From: Tubiluchus corallicola
Taxonomy: Eukaryota > Priapulida > Priapulimorpha > Priapulimorphida > Tubiluchidae
NCBI GenBank assembly: GCA_030141605.1
Contig: JAQGDQ010000151.1
Span: forward strand, 248,001-312,000
Direction: 5' to 3'
DNA: 64,000 nucleotides
In this document: positions 1 to 9,975 of the stretch, one piece after another
How positions within the stretch are numbered: position 1 is the first letter of the stretch
How the letters are laid out: every line of letters begins with the position of its first letter
Notes under the pieces: model-generated
Told to the model about the DNA's origin: nothing
The model's input: the letters and a program-made list of their open reading frames with translations, nothing else
The model's database searches: none
Position numbers and translations under genes: made by a program

Positions 1-968
1 TGATGAAATCTGCGCGAGGGTATATAAGATGGTGTTTGGCAAGGGCTCGGGGGGAAGAGTCGGCGGAGAGGAGTTGGAACTAAGTGGTTGTGGGTGAACC
101 ACGTGCCGAGAGAGAGAAGAGACTGGAGAAGCAAAGACAACGTAAGACCAGCGTGGACATCGAATCTGCGTACTCAATGAATTGAGCACTGGGCTACGAA
201 TCAAGTCTTGCAACGGATTTGGAATTGACCAATTGAACAGTCATCATTGGTCATTCCACCAAGTTAAGTGAACTTAACGTATCGTAACTTGAGAGCAACT
301 CTGCATAGTAAATTCACAGTGTAATAGCACCTTAAGTGCGAAGTGAGGAAATCGTTAAGGGAATCTGTTTAGTATCTCTGGGAGCTAATTATAAATTGTG
401 AGCGTCTTTGGCGATTAAGTACATATATTGTCATTTAGCAAACTAAGAGTAATTGTTGTAAACAATAAACGGATTTCGTTTAATCATAAATGATTAGTTC
501 GAGTATGCTTAGAGGTGTCTCAGTTAAGCAACATCGAATTCTGTAAACGAGTCTAAGGATTTGCTGTGTACATTAAGTATTCTACGAGTTCAATTGCGGG
601 AACTTCTGCTAGATAGCTTTAGAGATTAAGACTCTTTCACAACGCGGAGTCGTAGAAACAATCTTGTGAGAAGAAATCATTGCTCTATATATTTTATCTT
701 AAGCTCTAGTAGCCGGGTTGAGAATAACCTTTTAGCAATTAATGTATTAGAGGTGAATCCCTCCTTCAGTCTTAAGTCAAGTTTTATACGATCACATGCG
801 ACAGATAAGATAAGAATCAATATTAATTAGGGAGATTAATATTGCATATTAAAGAGTGACTAAGATAATAAAGTGATAACTGGTACTCGGATCCAGGATC
901 ATTAAGAAGGAGATAATAGATAGGTGATTAGCAACCGTTGTGGTTAGTTTACACGTGGATACTCCATA
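1..968 (+). other. Non-coding leader of LINE A (candidate 5' UTR)
   Basis: No open frame of note. A TATA-like TATATAAG lies near position 20 and an AATAAA near 464; GTTAAGT/ACTTAAC forms a short inverted repeat near 264-279. The block runs directly into the ORF1 start at 969, so I infer it is the 5' untranslated leader of LINE A, possibly with its own promoter. The TATA plus AATAAA layout would also suit an LTR, but no TG...CA border or convincing primer site was found. The window edge cuts its left end. Confidence 0.35.
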
Positions 969-1724
969 ATGGCGACGGAACTCGTACGTAATGAGTTGCT
1001 ATCCTATAGTGTACCTTACTTGCACAAAGACGCCGTAGGTGACACAAAAGCTACAAAACGGCAATCTGTAGACAACGATCTGACTGGCAGAGTAAGCAGA
1101 AGATATTTTACAGCTTTAAGAAAGTTAGATGATGAAAATGCTATGCCAATCTTTTATGCCACAGATTTTGCACCCGAAATTTGCTCTTGGTCCAACTGAT
1201 ATGTTCGCTGTGTTAGATAGGTTAAATAGGATTGAATCTTCACTTTTAAATTGCGTGAACTCCACAGTTAAAAATGCCAAATAACATCGCTAAGATGCAA
1301 GCACAGAATGCAAATCAAGTCCGAGTTGTAATCTAGCTCACAAGCACAAAAGTGAACTATAGCAAAGTTGTCACTGAATTCCCATCGTTGAGCACAAATC
1401 ATAATAAGCAAATTGTCGGCGATAACTGCCTCATAATTACTGCCCCTACCAGGTAAATTGCCTCATAGGGTAGGACGACAAAATAATCTACCCACTTCTC
1501 GACCTACATCCAGCAAGCGAGACAGATCTCCTGCAATATTTGGAAACCGTAAAGATATGGGTATGAAAAGCAAAGGGCTACCAAGGCGTGCGCACATAAA
1601 ATTCTTCAATGTGGACGAGAACTATTTAATCGAAGAGATAAAAGATGACATTGAAGGGCAAAATGTGACAGTATTAGAAACAGAATGCATAGAAAATAGC
1701 AGACAATGTAACTGTACCTCTTAA
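969..1724 (+). pseudogene. LINE A ORF1 (RNA-binding/chaperone type), broken
   Basis: The first open piece (969-1199) begins MATELVRNELL and is stopped by TGA. Coding sense continues in another frame from about 1201 (MFAVLDRLNRIESSL, coiled-coil-like) and again at 1458-1724, where PRRAHIKFFNVDENYL followed by an acidic helix resembles the nucleic-acid-binding half of LINE ORF1 proteins. In the family, ORF1 protein coats the element RNA and helps target-primed reverse transcription. Here at least two frame breaks and internal stops prevent a full product. Assignment rests on position just upstream of an endonuclease and on composition, not on a decisive motif. Confidence 0.5.
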
Positions 1725-1799
1725 TCAAAAAGAAGTTTTAAGCCTGACTTCTAGCTAGGTAGTGGCTCCCAAACACCGTGGATAATTTAATAAAAAATG

Positions 1800-2544
1800 A
1801 ACTTTCTCTAATTTCCTATAACTGTGCAGGTATTTCTTCGTTTAAACACAAATTCATCAATGATGTGGGTTTTAAAGACTTAAATACCGACCCTACGGTG
1901 GGACCGGAATCTTATGAAAAAACACGTAAGCGGGCATATTGCACCCACTAACTGCAATTGTGATAGATTATCTGTTGTAGAAATAAAGAGTTCCGAAACA
2001 TGTTGATAAATTGCTGTATGCCAACTGATAGTTATACGGTTAACGTGAACTGTGATCTTTAACATACTCTGAACAGCATCCAGGAAATCATCAACCATTA
2101 TAGTCATGTGATACTGGGTGGTGATTTTAATTGTGATCTGACAAGAAATACTGGACAGATCAACTGTCTTAAAGACTTTGTTAAGCAAAACAAGCTTGAA
2201 TTTGCCATCATGTATAATAATACTACGATGGATTACACTTGCCGCAACATAGATTTCAGTGCCTGCTCGGCGCTCAACCTTTATATTGTTTCACAAAATA
2301 TGAGAAATTACGGGATTGAAAATTTAATGCATCATTCCGTAAATAATTTATCAGATCATTCCCCAATTCCGCTAACAATGGATGTTGATTTGCTGTTCAA
2401 TGACATTCAAAAAAGAATATTCACATCTCATATTTCATGGGCTAAGGCAAGTACTGCAAACTTAGAAAAATACAGAACTCTGCTAGACAACAATGTCTCA
2501 GCGATTAATCAACATGTAGTCGTCAGTGCAGCGTGTTGTACAAT
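1800..2544 (+). pseudogene. LINE A endonuclease domain, broken
   Basis: The apurinic/apyrimidinic-like endonuclease of non-LTR elements nicks target DNA to prime reverse transcription. LISYNCAGISSF (from 1815) matches the usual first strand, CDRLSVVEI (about 1960) an inner strand, VILGGDFNCDL (2107-2139) carries the catalytic D and N, and LSDHSPIPL (about 2347) the terminal SDH motif. Stops and a frame change lie between 1880 and 2105; the part from 2108 is open. The frame is cut at about 2539-2544 by the LINE B insertion and reads on into unrelated DNA to 2620. Confidence 0.75.
2539..2544 (+). repeat. Left target-site duplication of LINE B (ACAATA)
   Basis: ACAATA occurs here at the point where LINE A homology ends, and again at 8519-8524 where it resumes. 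Removing everything between the two copies leaves the LINE A frame open. A 6-bp duplication is short for a LINE, so the border could be off by a few bases. Confidence 0.5.
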
Positions 2545-2989
2545 AAAAAGTTGTTCTTGTGGTTTCGTTGTACATTCCTGTCTGACAGCTAGCAAACAGT
2601 CAATACCAACAAACTGTTGAACACTAAAGCTGTCCGCCCTCACGACGGCAAGCTCTTTTTTGGCATCAGCTTTGGTGCCCTAATGGCAGACCAAGAGAGT
2701 GGGTTATCTCCACCCTACGGAGAAACACGCGTCTCAAATATCATTTTGTCATTCGAAACATTAGCAGGAACCAAATTAATTCGTACATACAGGGTAGCGA
2801 CCGGACCTGTTTTTGAGTTGCTGCGGGTAAAATGCAGTAGCACTGTCGCACTGACTATACTGTACCGGCTTTAATGGTTTAGTTTCGTTTATATGGTATC
2901 ATGGTGGTGTAGCTGTTGATGACTTACAAATAAGATAGATCCGTTATACGTTTACTGCTTTATGAATGTCACCAATTAGAACACGCAGT
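2545..2989 (+). other. LINE B 5' leader
   Basis: This block lies between the broken LINE A endonuclease and the LINE B ORF1 start. It has an 85-codon open stretch (2617-2874) with no recognisable protein features, so I do not call a gene. It contains a local inverted pair (GGCATCAG...TTGGTGCC near 2663-2680). I infer it is the 5' UTR of LINE B; a separate SINE-like insert is the alternative. Confidence 0.4.
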
Positions 2990-3691
2990 ATGTCTTCAGA
3001 TCCTGAGTGGATGCGGGCACTGCTTAATAAATTAGACGACAAATTGGGAAAATTGTCTGCCGAGTTCGACGATAAATTAAAACCCTAGCGAGCAGGCATC
3101 GAGAAGTTAGCTGGAATATCGGCAAGAGTCGACGTACTCGAAAAAAAGTTTAATACCAGTATTGAGAACATTGAAAAAGTCGAGAAAATTTCGAAAGACG
3201 CTTTGATTGAAGCCAACTCTAACTCACAATATAGTCGCCGCAGCTTGTTACTTATCTACGGTATTCCTGAGACCAGGAATAGAGGCAATGAGGATTGTTT
3301 TTCCAAGGTACTTGAGCTCATTGCAGTGTATATGCAAGTGGAAATACATCGCAATGATATATTGACTGTTCATCGAATGGGACCAGTGCGTGCTAACCAA
3401 AAACAGAAACCAGTGCCCATAATTGCTATTTTCTCCACGATTGAAAAGAAAAGAATTGTGTTCAATGCCAAAAAGAAATTGAAAGGTGCATCTAATACAG
3501 ATGAAGTCAAGTACGACGTCTCGTTATTTCTCACCAAGCTAAACAAGAAAATCCTAGACGAAGCAATTAAAGTGTGTGAAGGAAGAGACGAATGGAACGC
3601 CTATGCAACTGAAAGAGGCATAATGCTGAGCATCGACAAAGAACGTCCAATTCTCCCAAGAACTACCCAAGACATAAATGAATATGTATAA
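2990..3691 (+). pseudogene. LINE B ORF1 (coiled coil plus RRM-like), one in-frame stop
   Basis: Starts at ATG 2990 (MSSDPEWMRALLNKLDDK). A single TAG at 3086-3088 interrupts an otherwise continuous frame of 233 codons. Residues about 35-75 form a heptad-like coiled coil. The following part (SRRSLLLIYGIPET, then DILTVHRMGP, then a KKRIVFNAKKKL segment) has the layout of L1-type ORF1 proteins: trimerising coiled coil, RNA-recognition fold, C-terminal domain. Such proteins bind the element RNA in a ribonucleoprotein particle. If the TAG were the only defect this ORF would be close to intact; the rest of the element is more damaged. Confidence 0.7.
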
Positions 3692-4980
3692 TAAAAGTGA
3701 GTAACTAATTGTCAGCTAGTGCGATTTTGTCATTGCAATATTGTTTTAGCTTTTTTCTTTCTTTTCTTTTTTATTATTTGTTCTTCACTTAGTATTCGCG
3801 CATAATAACATTACAGCTAGGGCCGAAATGCGCTTCTACATTGTCCATGTGTAATCTTGTGAACTAAATTTCAGCATGTCATTGTACTACATTAGCCAGG
3901 TATGTGGTCTCCAGAGAAGCCCTACTTTTTTCGTATTGAGTGATGAATTACATCATCAGCAGGCGTTTTTAGTAGCACTTGTTTGAATGTTTTAGTAATC
4001 TAGAAAAATTCAAGAGTCAAGGCCTGTATATGAGAGCTAAAATCTGCTTCCCTTATTTTTGAGAATCGTTAACCTGTTATTTAGATTGGCGTGTCCATTA
4101 CGTTATTGTATTACTCTACCTTACTGTAGGCCGAAAGTCATTTCCATGATGTACATTCATACCTATAACTAAACTGGTCTGGCCAGTTCTTAAAGCTTAC
4201 ATTAGCTTTCCCATTATAGTTTTTCTGTACTTGAATGTTCACAAGTCGTTGCTGTGAAAGAGCCACTTAACTCCTGGGCTTCTAGCTTGCAGTTAAACCT
4301 CAGTTAACCCCTATGTTTATGTAGTAACAATAATCGCCTTGACGTTTTACGTCAAGTATTCTAGTATATTACAGCTATACTGAACTACTGTATTATTCAT
4401 TTATACTATACTTATTTAGACATACATTCCTATTTTATCATTGGCTATTAATATTGACTGCTAAAATTAACTCTGTCTTCATCTGATTGTTTACTAATTT
4501 CTTTCACCCTTTATTGCACAAAGTTCTAATTAATTGTTGTATATTACTATACTAACCTGGTAATAACGATCTAGAAATCTGTTTTCTGCATAAACTGTAG
4601 TATTTTTGCATATATTCTGATTGTATCCTACTGTAGTACACTGTACCAAAATTGTTATGTCTTTTCACAGTCTATGTACTGCTGCACATGAATAATCACT
4701 TGTAGTATTAATAAATTTGACTTTTGAGGAATTGTTAATTAGCCATATCTACAACCAAAAATTCAGTAAAATAAATTAGATTAAAAAAAATTCGTATGAC
4801 ACACTGCCTTTTCATGATCCATACCTATTCTACATTCTCTCCTGACTTAACCATTATAGCCTTGTACACTCCTTTTCTCCGTGATCTTGACTGTGTTGAC
4901 ATTATCCTGTGACTTGTTGTTGTTGTTGTTTGTTTGTTTGTTTGTTTTGTTGTTACTGTTTATTTTCCTGTACTTTCTTC
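3692..4980 (+). other. Non-coding stretch inside LINE B
   Basis: AT-rich, with stops in all frames. It includes a pyrimidine run near 3750-3775, an AATAAA near 4709 and a TTG/TTTG repeat (4916-4955). It may be an inter-ORF spacer or mark a junction between an ORF1-only element and a second LINE; in LINE C the same two coding parts are only about 50 bp apart, which favours an insertion or fusion here. Confidence 0.35.
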
Positions 4981-4987
4981 ACAGTTA

Positions 4988-5275
4988 TGACCGCAGTTCG
5001 TTCTCCTTGTTCTACTTGCTTTAAACCTGTCAAAACTAATCAGTATGGAATATATTGTGACTGTTGTGAGTCATGGACCCATCTTAAATGTTCTCGTCTA
5101 ACAATCTCTGATTTTTTGCTAATTTATCTCCTGATAGTAATGCCTGGTTTTGCCATAACTGCTTAGCAGAGATATTTCCTTTTAATAAGATTCTCAATGA
5201 TGAAGATTTTTTTCTGGCCACCAGGTATATAAATATTGCTAATATAATCGATTGTGATGCCTTTAAATTAAATTT
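4988..5275 (+). pseudogene. LINE B PHD-like zinc finger, frameshifted
   Basis: CSTCFKPV, then YCDCCESWTHLKCS, give the C-x2-C, C-x2-C and W-x-H-x3-C of a PHD-type finger seen N-terminal to the endonuclease in some CR1-like LINEs. The second half (AWFCHNCLAEIFPF) is in another frame, so a frameshift lies near the T run at 5110-5116. The role of this finger in the family is thought to be nucleic-acid or chromatin binding. LINE C has the same module on the other strand at 20292-20600. Confidence 0.65.
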
Positions 5276-6080
5276 GTTTGATGATAATAGCAACCTAATC
5301 AATCATAATACTGAATACCTAGACAAAATGAACCCCGATACAAATTTCTTTAACAGCATGAACATTCCAAATGGTAGTAAATATTATGATATCGACCATT
5401 TCAATTCAATGTTTTGTAACAATTACAATATGCCAGACAACAACCCTCTATCAATCATACATTTAAATATTAGAAGTATAAATGCAAATTTTGATCATTT
5501 TCTAGCTTATCTGCAGATGTTAATCACAATTTTTTTACATAATTACACTGTCTGAAACTTGGCTCATGGATAACACTGGTTCCTCGATTAACTTACCTGG
5601 TTACACGTCTTCATTCATTAACAGGACAATTGTCGCATTGTTCATTAGAGAGGATTTACTGTTTATTGTCCGTAATGATCTACAAATCGTTCTGACAATG
5701 ATATCGAAGCCATTTTCTTTGAGATATTATGCAATCAAGACAAGAACATCGTTATTGGCTTAATTTGTCGTCCTCCAGGTGAATGTCTTTTACGGATAAA
5801 ATCTCTGGCATAATATCCAAAGTCAGTAACCAAGGGAAACATTTATACATCACTGGCGATTACAATATTAATTTGATTAATCATCAAACCCACAGTGATA
5901 CCAAATACTTTCTAGATTCAATGTTTACCAATTCCACGTTCCCAACAATAGCCTGTCCTACAAGAATTACTAACTTTTCAGCCACAATTATCGACAACAT
6001 TTTCACCAACGTCATTCAGTACCATCACAAACCTGGTATACTGCTTACTGATATCACCGACCGCTATCCTATTTTTACAA
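5276..6080 (+). pseudogene. LINE B endonuclease domain, frameshifted
   Basis: LSIIHLNIRSINANFDHF (about 5449-5502) is the usual first motif; after frame changes near 5553 and 5765 the frame continues with LYITGDYNINLI (GDFN motif, about 5840-5880) and a terminal TDRYPIF in place of SDHxPI. It corresponds to the AP-like endonuclease that nicks the target for retrotransposition. The catalytic H of the SDH motif is lost (RYP), a further sign of decay. Confidence 0.7.
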
Positions 6081-6099
6081 TCACTGATTTTAACCTACC

Positions 6100-8143
6100 A
6101 TCTCCTATGCAAAAGACTTTCCGTAATAAAGCTATTTGCAATGATTTGATCAAAACAGCCTTTAGAAACGAGTTATCTAGCACGAATTGGGAAGACGTTC
6201 TCTTAGAGCCAGATCCTAATTTAACCACAGAAATTTTTTATGATAAATTTAATAATATTTACAGCTCGCATATAAGAGAGAAATGCACACAAATCAATCC
6301 TAGCCAAAACAAAAAACCCTGGATATCTATTGGATTATTAAATTCGATTAGAAAGAAAAATAAAATGTACATAGCAACACTAAAAAATAACGGTCCTACA
6401 TTCTTAAATCAATACAAAGAATATCGTAGCAAATTAAACAATTTTGTTAAAACGTCTAGAGATAACTATTATAGGCATAGATTAGAAATGTATAAAAGCA
6501 ATATAAAAATGTCATGGACAACTATGAAAGAAATAATGAATAAAAGCAAAATGCAAAATCAAATTAAATTAAATATCAACAATAAAATCGAAACAAATAA
6601 TAAATTAATTGCTGATAAATTCAACGAGTATTTTGCCAATGTTGGACCATCACTTGCTGAGAATATTAATATATCAAATCATAATTTTAGAGACCACTTA
6701 AAAGGTAACTACCCCAATTCGTTCTTTTTTAATCCAGTTACTCCTAAAAGCGTTCTTAATATATGCAATTCCCTAAATGTCAATAAGAGTCCCGGGATTG
6801 ACAACTACATACCTAGAATAATCGCAGATATATTTCCTCAAGTATCAATACCTATAACTCATATTTTAAATAAATCTCTTAGTAGTGGCATTGTTCCCAT
6901 CGAGATGAAACAAGCTCTTATAGTACCACTCCATAAGACTGGCGACAACACAAACTTAAGTAACTACAGACCAATATCCCTGCTACCCTTTTTTTCTCAG
7001 ATACTCGAAAGAAAAATATTACACAAATATTTAATCAAAAATAGCATACTTAACAACAGTCAATTTGGATTCAGATCAGGCCTATCCACTGAGCTTTATT
7101 TAAAGTCTGTGAACAAATTGTTAATACTATCGAAAACAATTCAATCTCTGTTGGCATCTTCTGTGACTTGTCTAAAGCCTTTGACACCATTGACCATGAC
7201 ATACTGCTTGAAAAACTTTCTCACTATGGTATTCCGAATGAATGGTTTAATAATTATCTTTCTGCAAGAAGCCAAATAGTTAAGTGCAATAATTGTCTGT
7301 CCAGCCCTCAATCCATGAAGTGTGGTGTACAATGACACCACATTATTTTTTTATTTACAATCTTATACTGTGCCTGAAATAAATAATAAACTTCCATTAA
7401 TAGCTGATTGGTTTAAAGCAAACAAATTGTCATTGAATCCAACTAAAACAAAAAGCATTGTATTTCACTCTATAAATAAGAGACTCCCGGATGTCATTAA
7501 CTTATTCATTGAAGGACAGGCAATCGAAAGAGTTCCAAATATAAAATTCTTAGACGTTGTAATTAATGAAAATCTTGACTGGAAACCACATATCAATTCT
7601 ATCAGTTTAAAAATTGCTAAGAATCTGGGAATATTTAACTTTATTAAAAATAAATTACACAGATCTCATCTTATAACACTTTATAATTCATTGGTATTAC
7701 TATACCTAACTTATTGCTGCATTATATGGGGTACCTCCTATCCATCCAACTTAATAAGTTTATCTAGGCATCAAAGAAAGTTTATCAGAATATTAAACAA
7801 TTTATCAAAACGTACCACTGTTGGTATGTCGTTATTTAATGAATGCGGTATAGTAATTCTCGAAGACTTGGTTTTATATTACTTGTCTATTTATATGTAC
7901 AAGACATACTACAACTTGTTTCCCACTTCATTTGCAAATCCCATTACAGCAAATCCTAAACATTACTTTACAAGGTTCAACGAATATCATGTCCCTTACT
8001 GCCGTACTAGTAGTGCCAGGTACTTTATTAAATTCACAGCCCCCAATAACTGGAATAAAATAAGTGCCCAAGTAAAAATACACAAAACTATTAATAGTTT
8101 CAAAAAGTACTTGAAAAGGACCATTTTGGATTCATACTTATAA
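6100..8143 (+). pseudogene. LINE B reverse transcriptase, frameshifted and internally deleted
   Basis: Reverse-transcriptase landmarks occur in order: KSPGIDNYIPRIIADIFP (about 6786), SNYRPISLLPFF (about 6959) and SQFGFRSGLSTE (about 7060). Motif A, FCDLSKAFDTIDHDILL, is in a different frame near 7158-7208, and MKCGV (about 7315) begins the GVPQG motif. From there the sequence jumps directly to VYNDTTLFF (7323), where VYADDTTLF is expected. Roughly 100 nt between GVPQG and the catalytic YADD are missing and YADD itself reads YND. The C-terminal part (7340-8143) with the thumb and the usual basic end is open. The protein cannot be active. Confidence 0.8.
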
Positions 8144-8518
8144 TACAATTTTAGTGGTTCATGCAGTCACAATATATGGCCTCCAATCAATTATAATGCA
8201 ATTTTAATATACCTCTATGTAAATTAAACATACACTGTGGTCGTTTCTTCTCCTCTTTTCCTTCTTCCTATCCCTAATCTTACTATTTTTTTCCATTCCA
8301 TCATGTCTACTAACCCCAACCATTCTTTCATTCACTCATTTGTGCAACCTTAACAAGCCAAGCTTTTAAGGTGTCATACAGCAACTCTTTTATTTGGTTA
8401 ATTTGGTGACTTCATCTCCGTTTTCTTTACCTATACTGTTTCTTTTTGTTTCAATAATATTGTATGTTGATGTATTGCATATGTATTGCTTGAGTGATAT
8501 AAATTGATTGATTGATTG
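8144..8518 (+). other. LINE B 3' UTR and GATT tail
   Basis: Non-coding tail after the reverse transcriptase stop. It ends ATAAATTGATTGATTGATTG, a short tandem repeat like those that terminate CR1-type elements, directly before the right ACAATA copy. Confidence 0.65.
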
Positions 8519-8524
8519 ACAATA
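8519..8524 (+). repeat. Right target-site duplication of LINE B (ACAATA)
   Basis: Second copy of the flanking hexamer, directly after the GATT tail and before LINE A coding sense resumes. Confidence 0.5.
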
Positions 8525-8935
8525 CGAAACCAGAATATGGCACTTACTGTGTGTAACACAAGTCTCTTTGAAGAAATAAAAACCTGCATTAGTGTAATGA
8601 AACTGTTAGTAATAGCATTGATGGCAAAAATAATCTAAAAGACGTTGCTAATGACTTTGCTCGTGATTATCTGACACTATATAACAGTGTTGGCACAAGC
8701 TATGAAGAAATCAACGATATATATGACAAACTATGCTATGGAGAAGAATAGTGCAATGAACTTTCAGTATTAATAAGTGACATTCTGCTGTCTCTAAGCT
8801 CAAACCAGGCAAACTGGACGGCTCACTAGGTCTGTCCAGCAACCATGTTATAAATGGTTAAAGATTGTTAAACATTCATTTGACATTCTTGGTGAATTCC
8901 ATGCTAAAAATGGATATTATCCACAGACTACCTGT

Positions 8936-9973
8936 GTGAGTACCATCACGCCTAGACTAAAAGACCCCCATAAGAAGCTAAATGAAAAATCAGACTGCAG
9001 AGGTATTGCCCTGACGTCATACTTATTGAAACTCATAGACTGGATCGTCCTCAATAAATTTCGAGACAATCTTAAAAGTTGTGATTTGCAGTATGCCTAC
9101 AAGAAAAGTTGCTCAACAGATCTTTGTACATTAATATTGAAAGAAACTGTAAATTATTATATGGTCAAAAATTCGCCCGTGTATTGCTGCCTCATCGACT
9201 TTTCAAAAGCCTTTTGCCGCGTAAACATTGCAAAGCTGATTTCAAAACTGAAAGAAAACTGTAATCTTCCAAACTATGTTCTTGCTTTAATGTTATGTAC
9301 TTACTTAAATCAAAATGTATCTATTCAGTAGAACAATACTAATGCATTATCTTTTTTAACAAGCAATGGAATACGCCAAAATAGTGTTCTGTCTGGAATT
9401 TTATTAACCATATAAATAGATGACTTGCTTATGTCACTTGGTATGCACACGCTTGGATGCCACTTGCTGCACAGTTACACTGGAGCTGTGGGGTATGTGG
9501 ATGATGTAACCCTGCTGGCACTGTCTGCGACCTGCCTTAAATCAATGCTCAGTGTGTGCATCCAGTATGCTGACCAGCATGACATGCTTTTTAACTCCAG
9601 TAAAACAAAGTGTATTTTATTTACTAACAGCCAGAACTTAATTAACTTTCCTAGAATTGTAGCTAATGATACAGCGTCAAATTGGATCAATGAAGTGGGT
9701 CATCTGGGTCACAAACTAACAACGAACCTTAATGAAATTAGTGATGTTGTAAGATGTAAAAAAGATTTTATTTCGTCTCTTAACGTTATTTTGTGTTCCT
9801 TTGAGTCAGTGACAGATAAACAAGTAATGCTTAAATTGCTTAATGCTTACTGCTGCTCAAGCGATATATCAAAGAACTATATGTCGACGTTATTTACTGA
9901 ATGTAGAAAAGCATTAAGACGAATCCTAAACTTCCCGGTCAGTGACATCGGCTACCTCATTTCTTATAATTAA
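8936..9973 (+). pseudogene. LINE A reverse transcriptase, broken
   Basis: RNA-templated DNA polymerase of a non-LTR element. Motif A (DFSKAF) and motif C (YVDD) are both preserved, but they lie in separate frames: the first piece stops at 9331 and the second opens at 9425. Between them the GVPQG-like region reads GIRQNSVLSGILL in the interrupted part (about 9370-9405). The C-terminal connection region ends in CRKALRRILNFPVSD, a common C-terminal motif in L2/CR1-like elements. The catalytic aspartates are intact, the reading frame is not. Confidence 0.75.
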
Positions 9974-9975
9974 TG

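Larger units (their letters stand above)
1..2544 (+). mobile_element. LINE A, 5' segment (CR1/L2-like, decayed)
   Basis: This is the left part of an old non-LTR retrotransposon. It carries a broken ORF1 (969-1724) and an apurinic-type endonuclease (about 1800-2544) with the landmarks LISYNCAGI, GDFNCDL and SDHSPIP in order. Several stops and frame changes show it is dead. Its reverse transcriptase is found 6 kb downstream at 8519-9973, split off by the insertion of LINE B. The frame that is open at 2544 stays open when continued at 8519, which supports one original element. Confidence 0.75.
2545..8518 (+). mobile_element. LINE B, nearly full-length CR1-like element inserted in LINE A
   Basis: About 6 kb long. 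It holds, in order, a 5' leader (2545-2989), ORF1 with coiled coil and RRM-like part (2990-3691), a 1.3-kb non-coding stretch, a PHD-like zinc finger (4990-5200), endonuclease (5440-6080), reverse transcriptase (6100-8143), and a 3' tail ending in four GATT-type repeats (about 8500-8518). Short tandem repeats at the 3' end are typical of CR1-type elements. The element is dead: stop at 3086, several frameshifts, and an internal deletion at the catalytic core. ACAATA flanks both ends. The long gap between ORF1 and the zinc finger could alternatively mean two separate elements. Confidence 0.7.
8519..9975 (+). mobile_element. LINE A, 3' segment with reverse transcriptase
   Basis: This is the continuation of the element interrupted at 2544. 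The first part (8525-8935) is a linker with several stops. The reverse transcriptase follows in two open pieces, 8936-9331 and 9425-9973. GIALTSYLLKLID is the motif before motif A; CLIDFSKAFCRVN (about 9190) is motif A; GAVGYVDDVTLLAL (9484-9525) holds the catalytic YVDD; SSKTKCILF is the following conserved strand. The right border is not marked by a recognisable tail, so the end at about 9975 is only the end of coding sense. Confidence 0.75.

Noticed and set aside
881-900. TGGTACTCGGATCCAGGATC as a possible LTR primer-binding site
   Set aside because: It does not match a tRNA 3' end I can name, there is no CA border before it, and the genes that follow are LINE-type.
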